Assembly: GCA_964577955.1 (NCBI GenBank)
Contig: CAZOAZ010000003.1
Span: forward strand, 182,247-246,246
Source of the DNA: CADEEX01 sp964577955
Lineage (GTDB): Bacteria; Acidobacteriota; Vicinamibacteria; Vicinamibacterales; CAVVIG01
Direction of reading: 5' to 3'
Length of the DNA stretch: 64,000 bases
Numbering within the stretch: the stretch's first letter is position 1; each line of letters starts with the position of its first letter. The notes beneath the pieces are model-generated. The model was not told the DNA's origin. It made no database searches and saw only the letters and a program-made list of their open reading frames with translations. Positions 17,553-25,151 of the stretch are shown here, one piece after another. Made by a program: the position numbers and the translations under genes.

Positions 17553-18114
17553 CGTCGTCCGCGCGACGCTGGCGGCGACGATCGAACTGCACGAGCAGTT
17601 CAAGCAGGGCGATGTCAACAGCGTCGTGGCCGCTGCCGATGCGATGACCGCCGCGATGCAGATGGGTGGGAAAGTGCTGATCTTCGGCAACGGCGGCAGC
17701 GCCTCGGATGCGCAGCATCTCGCCGCGGAGCTGGTCGGCCGGTTTCTGCGCGAGCGCAAGGGCCTGCCGGCCGTGGCGCTGACCACCGACACCAGCGTCC
17801 TGACCAGCATCGGCAACGACTACGCCTTCGATCAGATCTTCGTCCGGCAGATTGAGGCGCTCGGCGGCCGCGGCGACGTCGCGCTCGGGATCAGCACGAG
17901 CGGCAACTCGCCGAACGTCGTCCTCGCGCTCGACAAGGCGCGGGCGCAGGGACTCAAGACCATCGCAATGACCGGCCGTGACGGCGGCGCCATGGGCCGC
18001 GACGCCGACATTCACGTCAACGTGCATTCCGACTCGACGCCGCGGGTTCAGGAAATGCACCGGACATTGCTGCACGTCATGTGCGATCTCGTGGAGCGAG
18101 CGTTTCTTGGCTGA
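17539..18114 (+). CDS. gmhA: Sedoheptulose-7-phosphate isomerase (SIS domain)
   Basis: 191 residues from GTG at 17539. A single SIS fold: KVLIFGNGGSASDAQH is the phosphosugar loop, followed by AAELVGRFLRERKGLP, ALTTDTSVLTSIGND and GISTSGNSPNV, all typical of GmhA. It converts sedoheptulose 7-phosphate to D-glycero-D-manno-heptose 7-phosphate, the first step to ADP-heptose for LPS. It overlaps nuoC by 14 nt and nuoD by 8 nt, so it is a true member of the nuo operon. The next kinase of the pathway (HldA) is encoded at 42643-43623. A DiaA-like role is less likely given these motifs. Confidence 0.88.
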   Translation: MHGSDVVRATLAATIELHEQFKQGDVNSVVAAADAMTAAMQMGGKVLIFGNGGSASDAQHLAAELVGRFLRERKGLPAVALTTDTSVLTSIGNDYAFDQIFVRQIEALGGRGDVALGISTSGNSPNVVLALDKARAQGLKTIAMTGRDGGAMGRDADIHVNVHSDSTPRVQEMHRTLLHVMCDLVERAFLG

Positions 18115-19288
18115 ACTGCGCACGGAAACGATGACCGTCAACATGGGGCCGCAGCACCCCAGCACGCACGGCGTGCTGCGTCTGGTGCTCGAGCTCGACG
18201 GCGAGACGGTCCGTTCGGCGTCGCCGACGATCGGTTACCTCCACACCGGCATCGAGAAGACGATCGAACAGAAGAAGTGGCAGCAGGTGATCCCGCTCGT
18301 CGAGCGCATGGACTACCTGAGCGCGCAGTCGAACAGCATGGCGTTCTGCCTGTCGGTCGAGAAGCTCCTCGGCCTGGAACTGCCGGAGCGGGTGCGCCAC
18401 ATCCGCGTGCTGATCGCCGAACTGCAGCGGATCAACAGCCACCTGGTCTGGCTCGGCACGCACGGCATGGAAGTCGGTGCCGTGTCGGTGATGCTCTACT
18501 GCTTCCGCGAGCGCGAGCTGCTGCTCAATCTCAACGAGATGCTCGCCGGATTCCGGCTGTTCCCGAGCTACATGCGGATCGGCGGTCTGCGCGAGGATCT
18601 GCCGCGCGGCTTTCACGAAGCCGTGCGATCGTTCCTCGAACGCATTCTGCCCAAGCTGGCCGAGTACGAAGACCTGCTGACCCGGAACGAGATCTACATC
18701 GAGCGCACGCGCGGGGTCGGGACGATTGGGGCAGCGGACGCCGTGGCGCTCGGTCTGGTCGGGCCGATTGCCCGGGCCGCGGGCGTGAACTACGACGTAC
18801 GAAAGGCCTTTCCTTACCTCGGTTACGAGACGTATACCTTCGACGTCCCGGTGCGGAGCGAAGGCGACGTCTACGCGCGCTATCTGGTGCGGATCGCCGA
18901 GTTGAAGGAGAGCGTGAAGATCTGCCTGCAGGCGCTCGAGCGCATCACGCCGCTCGGCGCGCACGCGGTGGCCGATCCGCGGATTACGCCGCCGCCGAAG
19001 GACCGTGTGTATACCGAGATGGAAGCGCTGATTCAGCACTTCCTGATCTATTCGCAGGGGTTCACGGTCCCGGCCGGCGAAGTCTACGTGCCGGTCGAGG
19101 GGCCGCGCGGCGAGCAGGGATTCACGGTGGTCTCGGACGGCACCAACCGTCCATGGCGCGTGAAGTCGCGGGCGCCGTCGCTGCTCGCGTGCCAGGCGCT
19201 CGAGCGGTTGATCGTCGGCGGGCTCATTGCCGACGTCATCGCCGTCATTGGATCGATCGACGTCGTGATGGGAGATGTGGACCGGTGA
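18107..19288 (+). CDS. nuoD: NADH-quinone oxidoreductase subunit D (49-kDa subunit)
   Basis: 393 residues. TTG at 18107 is preferred because it gives AELRTETMTVNMGPQHPSTHG, the usual N-terminus of the family; an ATG at 18131 would remove conserved residues. NMGPQHPSTHGVLR and the conserved His/Tyr quinone-pocket region are present. It forms the quinone site with NuoB. The start lies inside the end of gmhA and the stop overlaps the nuoE GTG. Confidence 0.94.
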   Translation: MAELRTETMTVNMGPQHPSTHGVLRLVLELDGETVRSASPTIGYLHTGIEKTIEQKKWQQVIPLVERMDYLSAQSNSMAFCLSVEKLLGLELPERVRHIRVLIAELQRINSHLVWLGTHGMEVGAVSVMLYCFRERELLLNLNEMLAGFRLFPSYMRIGGLREDLPRGFHEAVRSFLERILPKLAEYEDLLTRNEIYIERTRGVGTIGAADAVALGLVGPIARAAGVNYDVRKAFPYLGYETYTFDVPVRSEGDVYARYLVRIAELKESVKICLQALERITPLGAHAVADPRITPPPKDRVYTEMEALIQHFLIYSQGFTVPAGEVYVPVEGPRGEQGFTVVSDGTNRPWRVKSRAPSLLACQALERLIVGGLIADVIAVIGSIDVVMGDVDR

Positions 19289-19902
19289 GTTTTCATCCCA
19301 AGATGGCCTACGACGCCACGTTCCACAAGTCCGCGCGGACGTTGGTGGAGCCGGGCGAACCGTTCGTCTACACGCCTGAGCGGCTGGCGCGCTTTGAAAC
19401 CGTCGTCCAGCGCTATCCGCCCAACCAGCGCCGTTCGGCGGTGCTGCCGGCGCTGTACCTCGTCCAGGATCAGCAGGGCTACATCACCGGCCAGTCGATG
19501 CGCTACGTGGCCGGCCTGCTCGGCATCACGGCCGCTGACGTCGAGGACGTCGTGTCGTACTACACGATGTTCTATACCAAGCCGGTGGGCCGCTTCGTGC
19601 TCGCGGTCTGCCGCACGCTGTCCTGCGCGTTGAACGGCGCCGAGCGCGTCACCGAGGAGATCCGCGACGCCCTGCAGATCAAGAACGGTGAGACGGATGC
19701 GAGCGGGACGTTCACGCTGCTCGAAGTCGAATGCCTCGGTGCCTGCGATCGGGCGCCGGTGATCATGGTCAACGACGCCTGGCAAGAGCATCAGCGTCCG
19801 GAGGATGTGCGGCGACTGCTCGACGATCTGCGCACGAAGGGCGAGGCGGCGCTTTCCGGCTGCCATCACGTCATCGAACGCCACGGAGTGGAGAAGCAAT
19901 GA
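19285..19902 (+). CDS. nuoE: NADH-quinone oxidoreductase subunit E (24-kDa, 2Fe-2S)
   Basis: 205 residues from GTG at 19285, which overlaps the nuoD stop (GTGA) and has GGGAG about 10 nt upstream; an ATG at 19303 is the alternative. The thioredoxin-like 2Fe-2S domain has its four cysteines in CRTLSC and ECLGAC. It holds cluster N1a beside the FMN subunit. It ends before a 72-bp repeat-filled gap, the only sizeable gap in the operon. Confidence 0.94.
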   Translation: MSFHPKMAYDATFHKSARTLVEPGEPFVYTPERLARFETVVQRYPPNQRRSAVLPALYLVQDQQGYITGQSMRYVAGLLGITAADVEDVVSYYTMFYTKPVGRFVLAVCRTLSCALNGAERVTEEIRDALQIKNGETDASGTFTLLEVECLGACDRAPVIMVNDAWQEHQRPEDVRRLLDDLRTKGEAALSGCHHVIERHGVEKQ

Positions 19903-19961
19903 GTGGGATCCTGACATTCGGTGGGATCCGCACATTCGGTGGGATCCGGCTGTAGCCGGAT
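19903..19961. repeat. Three 18-nt direct repeats ending in a REP-like palindrome
   Basis: GTGGGATCC-x-x-ACATTCG is repeated at 19903-19920 and 19921-19938, with a third, diverging copy from 19939. The third runs into the palindrome ATCCGGCTGTAGCCGGAT (19944-19961), whose CCGGCT-x2-AGCCGG core matches the dispersed REP-like family. It separates nuoE from nuoF. Confidence 0.8.
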
Positions 19962-19974
19962 TGATGCTGCAACC

Positions 19975-21270
19975 ATGGAACCATTACTGACCCCCCACGT
20001 CCACGAGCCGAACTGCTCCACGCTGGATTTCTACCTGCAGCACGAGGGGTACGAGGGGCTGAAGAAGGCGCTCGCGCAGACGCCCGATCAAGTGATCGAG
20101 GTGGTCAAGGCGTCCGGGCTGCGTGGCCGCGGCGGCGCCGGCTTTCCGACCGGCATGAAGTGGCAGTTCGTCGACAAGAAGTCGCCCAAGGCGCGCTACA
20201 TCGCCTGCAACGCCGACGAAAGCGAGCCGGGGACCTTCAAGGATCATCTCTTGATGGAGCGGAATCCGCATCTCCTCATCGAGGGCTGCGCGATCGCCTG
20301 CTACGCCATCGGCGCGAAAGTCGCCTATATCTACATCCGCGGCGAATTCTTCCACGTCCAGCACGTGCTCGAGCACGCCATCGACGAAGCGTACGCGCGC
20401 GGCTTCCTCGGCAAGAACGTCCTCGGCTGCGGCTTCGACTGCGATGTCTACGTGCACCGCGGCGCCGGCGCTTATGAAGCCGGCGAGGAGACGGCGCTTC
20501 TCGAGTCGCTCGAGGGCAAGCGCGCGCAGCCGCGCAACAAGCCGCCCTTTCCCGCCGTCGTCGGCCTCTACGGCTGCCCGACCGCGGTCAACAACGTCGA
20601 AACGCTTTCGAACGTGCCGCTGATTCTGAAGAACGGCGCCGAGTGGTTCGCGGCGCTCGGACCGGAGAAGAACGGCGGGCCGAAGTTGTACTGCGTCAGC
20701 GGTCACGTCAAACGGCCGGGTGTCTATGAAGCGTCGATGAACATCACGCTGCGCGAGCTGATCGAGGATCGCGCCGGCGGCGTGCGCGAAGGCCGGACCC
20801 TCAAGGCGGTCATTCCGGGCGGCTCGTCGGTGCCGATTCTGCTCCCCGAGCAGCTTGACGTCCAGGCCAGTTTCGACGCCGTGCAGAAAGCCGGATCGCT
20901 GCTCGGCTCGGCCGGGCTCATCGTGCTCGACGATACGACGTGCATGGTGTGGCTGGCCGAGAATCTCCTGCATTTCTACCGGCACGAGTCGTGCGGCAAG
21001 TGCACGCCATGTCGCGAAGGCACCGACTGGCTGCACAAGATTCTGCAGAAGATCGAGCGCGGCCAGGGTCAGATGCGCGATCTCGATCTGTTGCTTGGTA
21101 TCTCAGGGAACGTCGCCGGCAAGACGCTGTGCGCGTTTGGCGACGCGGCCGTGACGCCCGTGCTCACGACCATCAAGCACTTCCGCCATGAGTACGAGGC
21201 GCACATTCGTGAGGGCCGCTGCACGCTGACGGCGGATTGGCGGGCCGGCCGTCCGGTGGGGGCGCATTGA
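19975..21270 (+). CDS. nuoF: NADH-quinone oxidoreductase subunit F (51-kDa, NADH/FMN)
   Basis: 431 residues from ATG at 19975 (MEPLLTPHVHEPNC). It binds NADH and FMN: GLRGRGGAGFPTGMKW and CNADESEPGTFKD are present. The cluster N3 cysteines are in SCGKCTPCREGT. It is the electron entry site of complex I. Its stop overlaps the TTG start of nuoH (TTGA), so nuoG, which follows nuoF in most bacteria, is absent with no room for a remnant. Confidence 0.95.
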   Translation: MEPLLTPHVHEPNCSTLDFYLQHEGYEGLKKALAQTPDQVIEVVKASGLRGRGGAGFPTGMKWQFVDKKSPKARYIACNADESEPGTFKDHLLMERNPHLLIEGCAIACYAIGAKVAYIYIRGEFFHVQHVLEHAIDEAYARGFLGKNVLGCGFDCDVYVHRGAGAYEAGEETALLESLEGKRAQPRNKPPFPAVVGLYGCPTAVNNVETLSNVPLILKNGAEWFAALGPEKNGGPKLYCVSGHVKRPGVYEASMNITLRELIEDRAGGVREGRTLKAVIPGGSSVPILLPEQLDVQASFDAVQKAGSLLGSAGLIVLDDTTCMVWLAENLLHFYRHESCGKCTPCREGTDWLHKILQKIERGQGQMRDLDLLLGISGNVAGKTLCAFGDAAVTPVLTTIKHFRHEYEAHIREGRCTLTADWRAGRPVGAH

Positions 21271-22295
21271 ACGCCCTGCTCATCGTCCAGATTGCGCTGA
21301 TCTTCTTCGTCTTCCTGGCCCTGCTGCATTCGGCGGCGGCGATGGTCTGGGTGGAGCGCAAGGTCGCGGCGATGCTTCAGCAGCGGATCGGTCCGCTCCT
21401 GGTCGGCCCGAAAGGGCTGTTGCAGCCCTTCGCAGACGTCATCAAGCTGATGTTCAAGGAGGAACTGCGGCCGTCCGCCGCGGATCCGTGGCTGTTCGCG
21501 CTCGCCCCGATCATCTCCGCCACCGCCGCATTCACCGCGTTTGCAGTCGTCCCGTTCGGCGCCGAGACCACGTTCTTTGGACTGCTCGACCAGCCGATGA
21601 AGCTGCAAGTCGCCGACGTCAATGTGGCGATACTGGTCGTCTTTGCCGTGGCCTCGATGGGCGTGTATGGAATCGTGCTGGCCGGATGGAGTTCGAACAG
21701 CAAGTACTCGCTGCTCGGCGGGCTGCGATCCTCGGCGCAGATGATCAGTTACGAGCTCTCCTATGGGCTGTCGCTCGCCAGCGTGCTCCTGGTCGCCAAC
21801 TCGATGTCGTTGAGCGAAATCGTCAACGGCCAGGCCGGGACGTGGTTCGGGTTCATCCCGCGCTGGTTCATCTTTCTGCAGCCGCTGGGTTTCCTGATCT
21901 TCATGACCGCGGGGATTGCCGAAACCAACCGCGCGCCGTTTGACTTCCCCGAGGCCGAGCAGGAACTCGTGGCCGGCTATCACACCGAGTACAGCTCGAT
22001 GAGCTTCGCGATGTTCTTTCTGGCCGAGTACGTGAACATGGTCACGGTGTCGGCGGTGGCGACCGATCTGTTTCTCGGCGGCTGGCACGGGCCGCTGCTG
22101 CCGGCGTCGCTCGGCTGGATCTGGTTTCTGCTCAAGGTCAGCGCGATCCTCTTCTTCTACGTGTGGATGCGGTGGACCCTGCCGCGCTATCGCTACGACC
22201 AGCTGATGGCGTTTGGCTGGAAAGTTCTGCTGCCGGTGTCGGTGATCAACATGCTGATCACCGCCGCTGGCGTGCTGTACTTCGAGCGGTCATGA
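21267..22295 (+). CDS. nuoH: NADH-quinone oxidoreductase subunit H
   Basis: 342 residues from TTG at 21267, with GGTGGGGG just upstream. About eight membrane helices. Family signatures are WVERKVAAMLQQRIGP, GPKGLLQPFADVIKL and AETNRAPFDFPEAEQEL. It forms the quinone channel and couples it to the proton pumps. It follows nuoF directly and overlaps nuoJ by ATGA, so nuoI (the 8Fe ferredoxin-like subunit normally between H and J) is also missing here. Confidence 0.95.
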   Translation: MNALLIVQIALIFFVFLALLHSAAAMVWVERKVAAMLQQRIGPLLVGPKGLLQPFADVIKLMFKEELRPSAADPWLFALAPIISATAAFTAFAVVPFGAETTFFGLLDQPMKLQVADVNVAILVVFAVASMGVYGIVLAGWSSNSKYSLLGGLRSSAQMISYELSYGLSLASVLLVANSMSLSEIVNGQAGTWFGFIPRWFIFLQPLGFLIFMTAGIAETNRAPFDFPEAEQELVAGYHTEYSSMSFAMFFLAEYVNMVTVSAVATDLFLGGWHGPLLPASLGWIWFLLKVSAILFFYVWMRWTLPRYRYDQLMAFGWKVLLPVSVINMLITAAGVLYFERS

Positions 22296-22822
22296 CGGCC
22301 TTCTATGTCTTTGCCGCGATCGCGATCGGCGCATCGCTGATGGTCATTGCCCAGCGCAACCCGATCTACAGCGTGCTCCTGCTGATCGCGTCGTTCGGCG
22401 CGTTGTCCGGCCTCTACGTCCTGCTCGACGCGCCCTTCGCCGCCGTCATCCAGATCATCGTGTATGCCGGCGCCATCATGGTGCTCTTCCTCTTCGTGGT
22501 CATGCTGCTCAATGCGCCGCACGAGGACACGGACTACGACCAGCGCGTCCACCCGCTCCTCCGTCCGGGACCGATGCGGTTCGGCGCGATCCTCGCCGTG
22601 ACCCTCGCGGCTGAGCTCGTGTGGGCGCTGCGTCAAGGCCGCGTCTCGGCGCGCTTCGAAGGCGGCGAAGCCGCGGCCGTCAATCGGTCGGTGGCGGCGA
22701 TCGGCCGCTCGCTGTTTACCGAGTACGCGTTTCCGTTCGAAGTGACCTCGATCCTGATTCTCGTCGCGATGCTCGGCGCAGTGCTGATGGCCAGGCGCGA
22801 AGACGCGCGGGGGAGGCGCTAG
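22292..22822 (+). CDS. nuoJ: NADH-quinone oxidoreductase subunit J
   Basis: 176 residues with five predicted membrane helices. NPIYSVLLLIASFGALSG and the pi-bulge-containing helix IIVYAGAIMVLFLFVVM are typical. It transmits conformational change along the membrane arm. ATG overlaps the nuoH stop; its own stop overlaps the nuoK GTG. Confidence 0.93.
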   Translation: MTAFYVFAAIAIGASLMVIAQRNPIYSVLLLIASFGALSGLYVLLDAPFAAVIQIIVYAGAIMVLFLFVVMLLNAPHEDTDYDQRVHPLLRPGPMRFGAILAVTLAAELVWALRQGRVSARFEGGEAAAVNRSVAAIGRSLFTEYAFPFEVTSILILVAMLGAVLMARREDARGRR

Positions 22823-23124
22823 TGCCGACCCTTCAGGATTACCTGATGCTGTCGGCGGTCCTCTTCGCCATCGGGACCGCCGGCGTTTTCGTTCGCCGCA
22901 ACCTGATCACGATCCTCCTCTCGATCGAGATCATGTTGAACGCCGTCAACCTGTCGTTCGTGGCCTTCGGCCGCGCGCTCGGCACGGTGGATGGCCAGAT
23001 CATCGTGTTCTTCGTCATGACCGTCGCCGCGGCGGAGGCGGCGGTCGGCCTCGCGATTGTCATCGCCCTCTTCCGGCATCGGGAATCGCTGAATCCCGAT
23101 ACCTTCACGGCACTCAAGTGGTAA
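22822..23124 (+). CDS. nuoK: NADH-quinone oxidoreductase subunit K
   Basis: 100 residues from GTG at 22822, three membrane helices. The two conserved membrane glutamates of the E-channel are visible in LLSIEIMLNAVNL and AAAEAAVGLAI. GGGAGG in the end of nuoJ serves as a ribosome site. Confidence 0.95.
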   Translation: MPTLQDYLMLSAVLFAIGTAGVFVRRNLITILLSIEIMLNAVNLSFVAFGRALGTVDGQIIVFFVMTVAAAEAAVGLAIVIALFRHRESLNPDTFTALKW

Positions 23125-23134
23125 GGCACAGACG

Positions 23135-25144
23135 ATGCTGCTGCTGATCCCGCTGCTGCCGTTCCTCGGATTTCTGATCAACGCCAGCCTTGGGCGGCGG
23201 CTGACCAAGGCCGCGTCCGGCGGCGTGGCTGTCCTCGCGATGCTCGGCGCCTTCGGCGTCAGCCTGGTGGTGTCGTGGCAGCTGCTGCGACAGGACGCGA
23301 TCGACCAGGCGATCGTGCAACCGGTCCTCGACTGGATTACCTCTGGCGCGTTTCAGGCCAGCTTCACGCTGCGCCTCGATCCGCTGTCGATGCTGATGAT
23401 TCTCGTCATCACCGGCATCGGCTCCCTGATTCACATCTACTCGACGGCGTACATGCACGAGGAGGCGGACGGCGAATACGCACGCTACTTCTCGTACCTG
23501 AACCTGTTCGCCGCCTTCATGCTCGTCCTGGTGCTCGGCGCCAACTTCCTGGTCATGTTCGTCGGGTGGGAAGGTGTCGGCCTCTGTTCGTACCTGCTGA
23601 TCGGCTTCTGGTTCGGAAAGAAGTCGGCGACCGACGCCGGCAAGAAAGCCTTCATCGTCAATCGCATCGGCGACGCCGGCTTCATTCTGGGCGTCCTGCT
23701 GCTCTTCACGCAGTTCGGCACGCTCGACTTCCAGCAGATCCGCCACGCCGTCGATCTACTCGGACCCGAGACGGCGTTCGGTACGATCTCGGCGGCCACA
23801 TTGCTGCTCTTTGTCGGCGCCACCGGTAAGTCGGCACAGATCCCGCTTTACGTCTGGCTGCCGGACGCCATGGAAGGGCCGACGCCGGTTTCGGCATTGA
23901 TTCACGCCGCGACGATGGTCACGGCCGGCGTCTACATGATTGGGCGCAACGCGTCGCTGTTTGCGCATGCGCCAGACACGATGGCGATCGTCGCGGTCGT
24001 CGGCGCGCTGACGGCGTTCTTCGCCGGCACCATCGGCCTCGTGCAGAACGACATCAAGCGCGTCCTGGCGTATTCCACCGTTTCTCAGCTCGGCTACATG
24101 TTCCTCGCGATGGGCGTCGGAGCGTTTAGTGCCGGCATCTTTCACCTCTACACCCACGCGTTCTTCAAGGCGTTGATGTTCCTCGGCTCGGGCGCGGTGA
24201 TCCATGCGCTCGGCGGCGAACAGGACATGCGCAAGATGGGCGGGCTCAAGCGCGAGCTGCCGGTCACCTACTGGACGTTTCTGATCGGGGCGCTGGCGAT
24301 TGCCGGCGTGCCGCTCCTCTCAGGTTTTTTCAGCAAGGACGAGATTCTCTGGGCCACCTTCGAGAGCGGACATCGTGTGCTCTGGGTAGTTGGCGTCGCG
24401 ACCGCATTTCTGACCGCGGTCTACATGTTCCGCCTCGTCTTCATGACGTTCCATGGCGAGCGGACGGTCGCCCACGACGCACACGATGCTCATGGCGCTC
24501 ATGGCCATGACGTGCATGGCCACGGCGGCCGTCTGCATGACGCGCCGAAGCCGATGGCGTTTGCGCTGATCGTGCTGGCGCTCGGCTCGATCCTGGCCGG
24601 CTACGTCGGCGTGCCGCATGTGCTCGGCGGCTCGAACGAGATCGGCAGGTTCCTCCTGCCCAGCGTGGCCGTCAACCCACCGCCGGGTACGACGGAACTC
24701 CGAGCGGCGACGCCGGAGGAGTCGGCGGTCGCGCAGCACGAGATGGAGGAAAGGGCCGTCGAGGAATTCACGGTCATGGCCGTGTCCACGGTGGTGGCGT
24801 TGTCCGGCATCGGCGTGGCCGCGTTCTTCTTCCTCAAGAATCGCCGCGCCGCGGACGCCCTGGCCGAGCGCTTCAGCGGCCTGCGCAGTCTCCTCTGGCA
24901 CAAGTACTACGTGGACGAGGTGTACGACGGCGCGATCGTCCAGCCGATCAGACTCCTGTCCGAAGAAGGCCTGTGGAAGGGTGTCGACGCGCGCGGCATC
25001 GACGGCGCGGTCAACGGCACGGCGCAGGCCGTCGGCGGTCTCGGCGAGCTGACCCGGCGGCTGCAGACCGGTTCGGTCCGCGCCTACGCGGCGTCGCTCT
25101 TCTGCGGCGTCGTGCTGGTGCTGGGCTACTACTTGTGGCGGTGA
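23135..25144 (+). CDS. nuoL: NADH-quinone oxidoreductase subunit L
   Basis: 669 residues, antiporter-like distal subunit with about 16 membrane helices and the long lateral helix near the C-terminus. Proton-path landmarks VGWEGVGLCSYLLIGFW, GATGKSAQIPLYVWLPDAMEGPTPVSALIHAATMV-type and HAFFKALMFLGSG are all present. The loop after the VYMFRLVFMTFHGE helix is unusually rich in histidine (8 of 22 residues, His447-His468), an expansion of the short His loop found in other NuoL proteins. A further Glu-rich stretch follows near residues 525-545. Confidence 0.95.
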   Translation: MLLLIPLLPFLGFLINASLGRRLTKAASGGVAVLAMLGAFGVSLVVSWQLLRQDAIDQAIVQPVLDWITSGAFQASFTLRLDPLSMLMILVITGIGSLIHIYSTAYMHEEADGEYARYFSYLNLFAAFMLVLVLGANFLVMFVGWEGVGLCSYLLIGFWFGKKSATDAGKKAFIVNRIGDAGFILGVLLLFTQFGTLDFQQIRHAVDLLGPETAFGTISAATLLLFVGATGKSAQIPLYVWLPDAMEGPTPVSALIHAATMVTAGVYMIGRNASLFAHAPDTMAIVAVVGALTAFFAGTIGLVQNDIKRVLAYSTVSQLGYMFLAMGVGAFSAGIFHLYTHAFFKALMFLGSGAVIHALGGEQDMRKMGGLKRELPVTYWTFLIGALAIAGVPLLSGFFSKDEILWATFESGHRVLWVVGVATAFLTAVYMFRLVFMTFHGERTVAHDAHDAHGAHGHDVHGHGGRLHDAPKPMAFALIVLALGSILAGYVGVPHVLGGSNEIGRFLLPSVAVNPPPGTTELRAATPEESAVAQHEMEERAVEEFTVMAVSTVVALSGIGVAAFFFLKNRRAADALAERFSGLRSLLWHKYYVDEVYDGAIVQPIRLLSEEGLWKGVDARGIDGAVNGTAQAVGGLGELTRRLQTGSVRAYAASLFCGVVLVLGYYLWR

Positions 25145-25151
25145 GCGTCTG

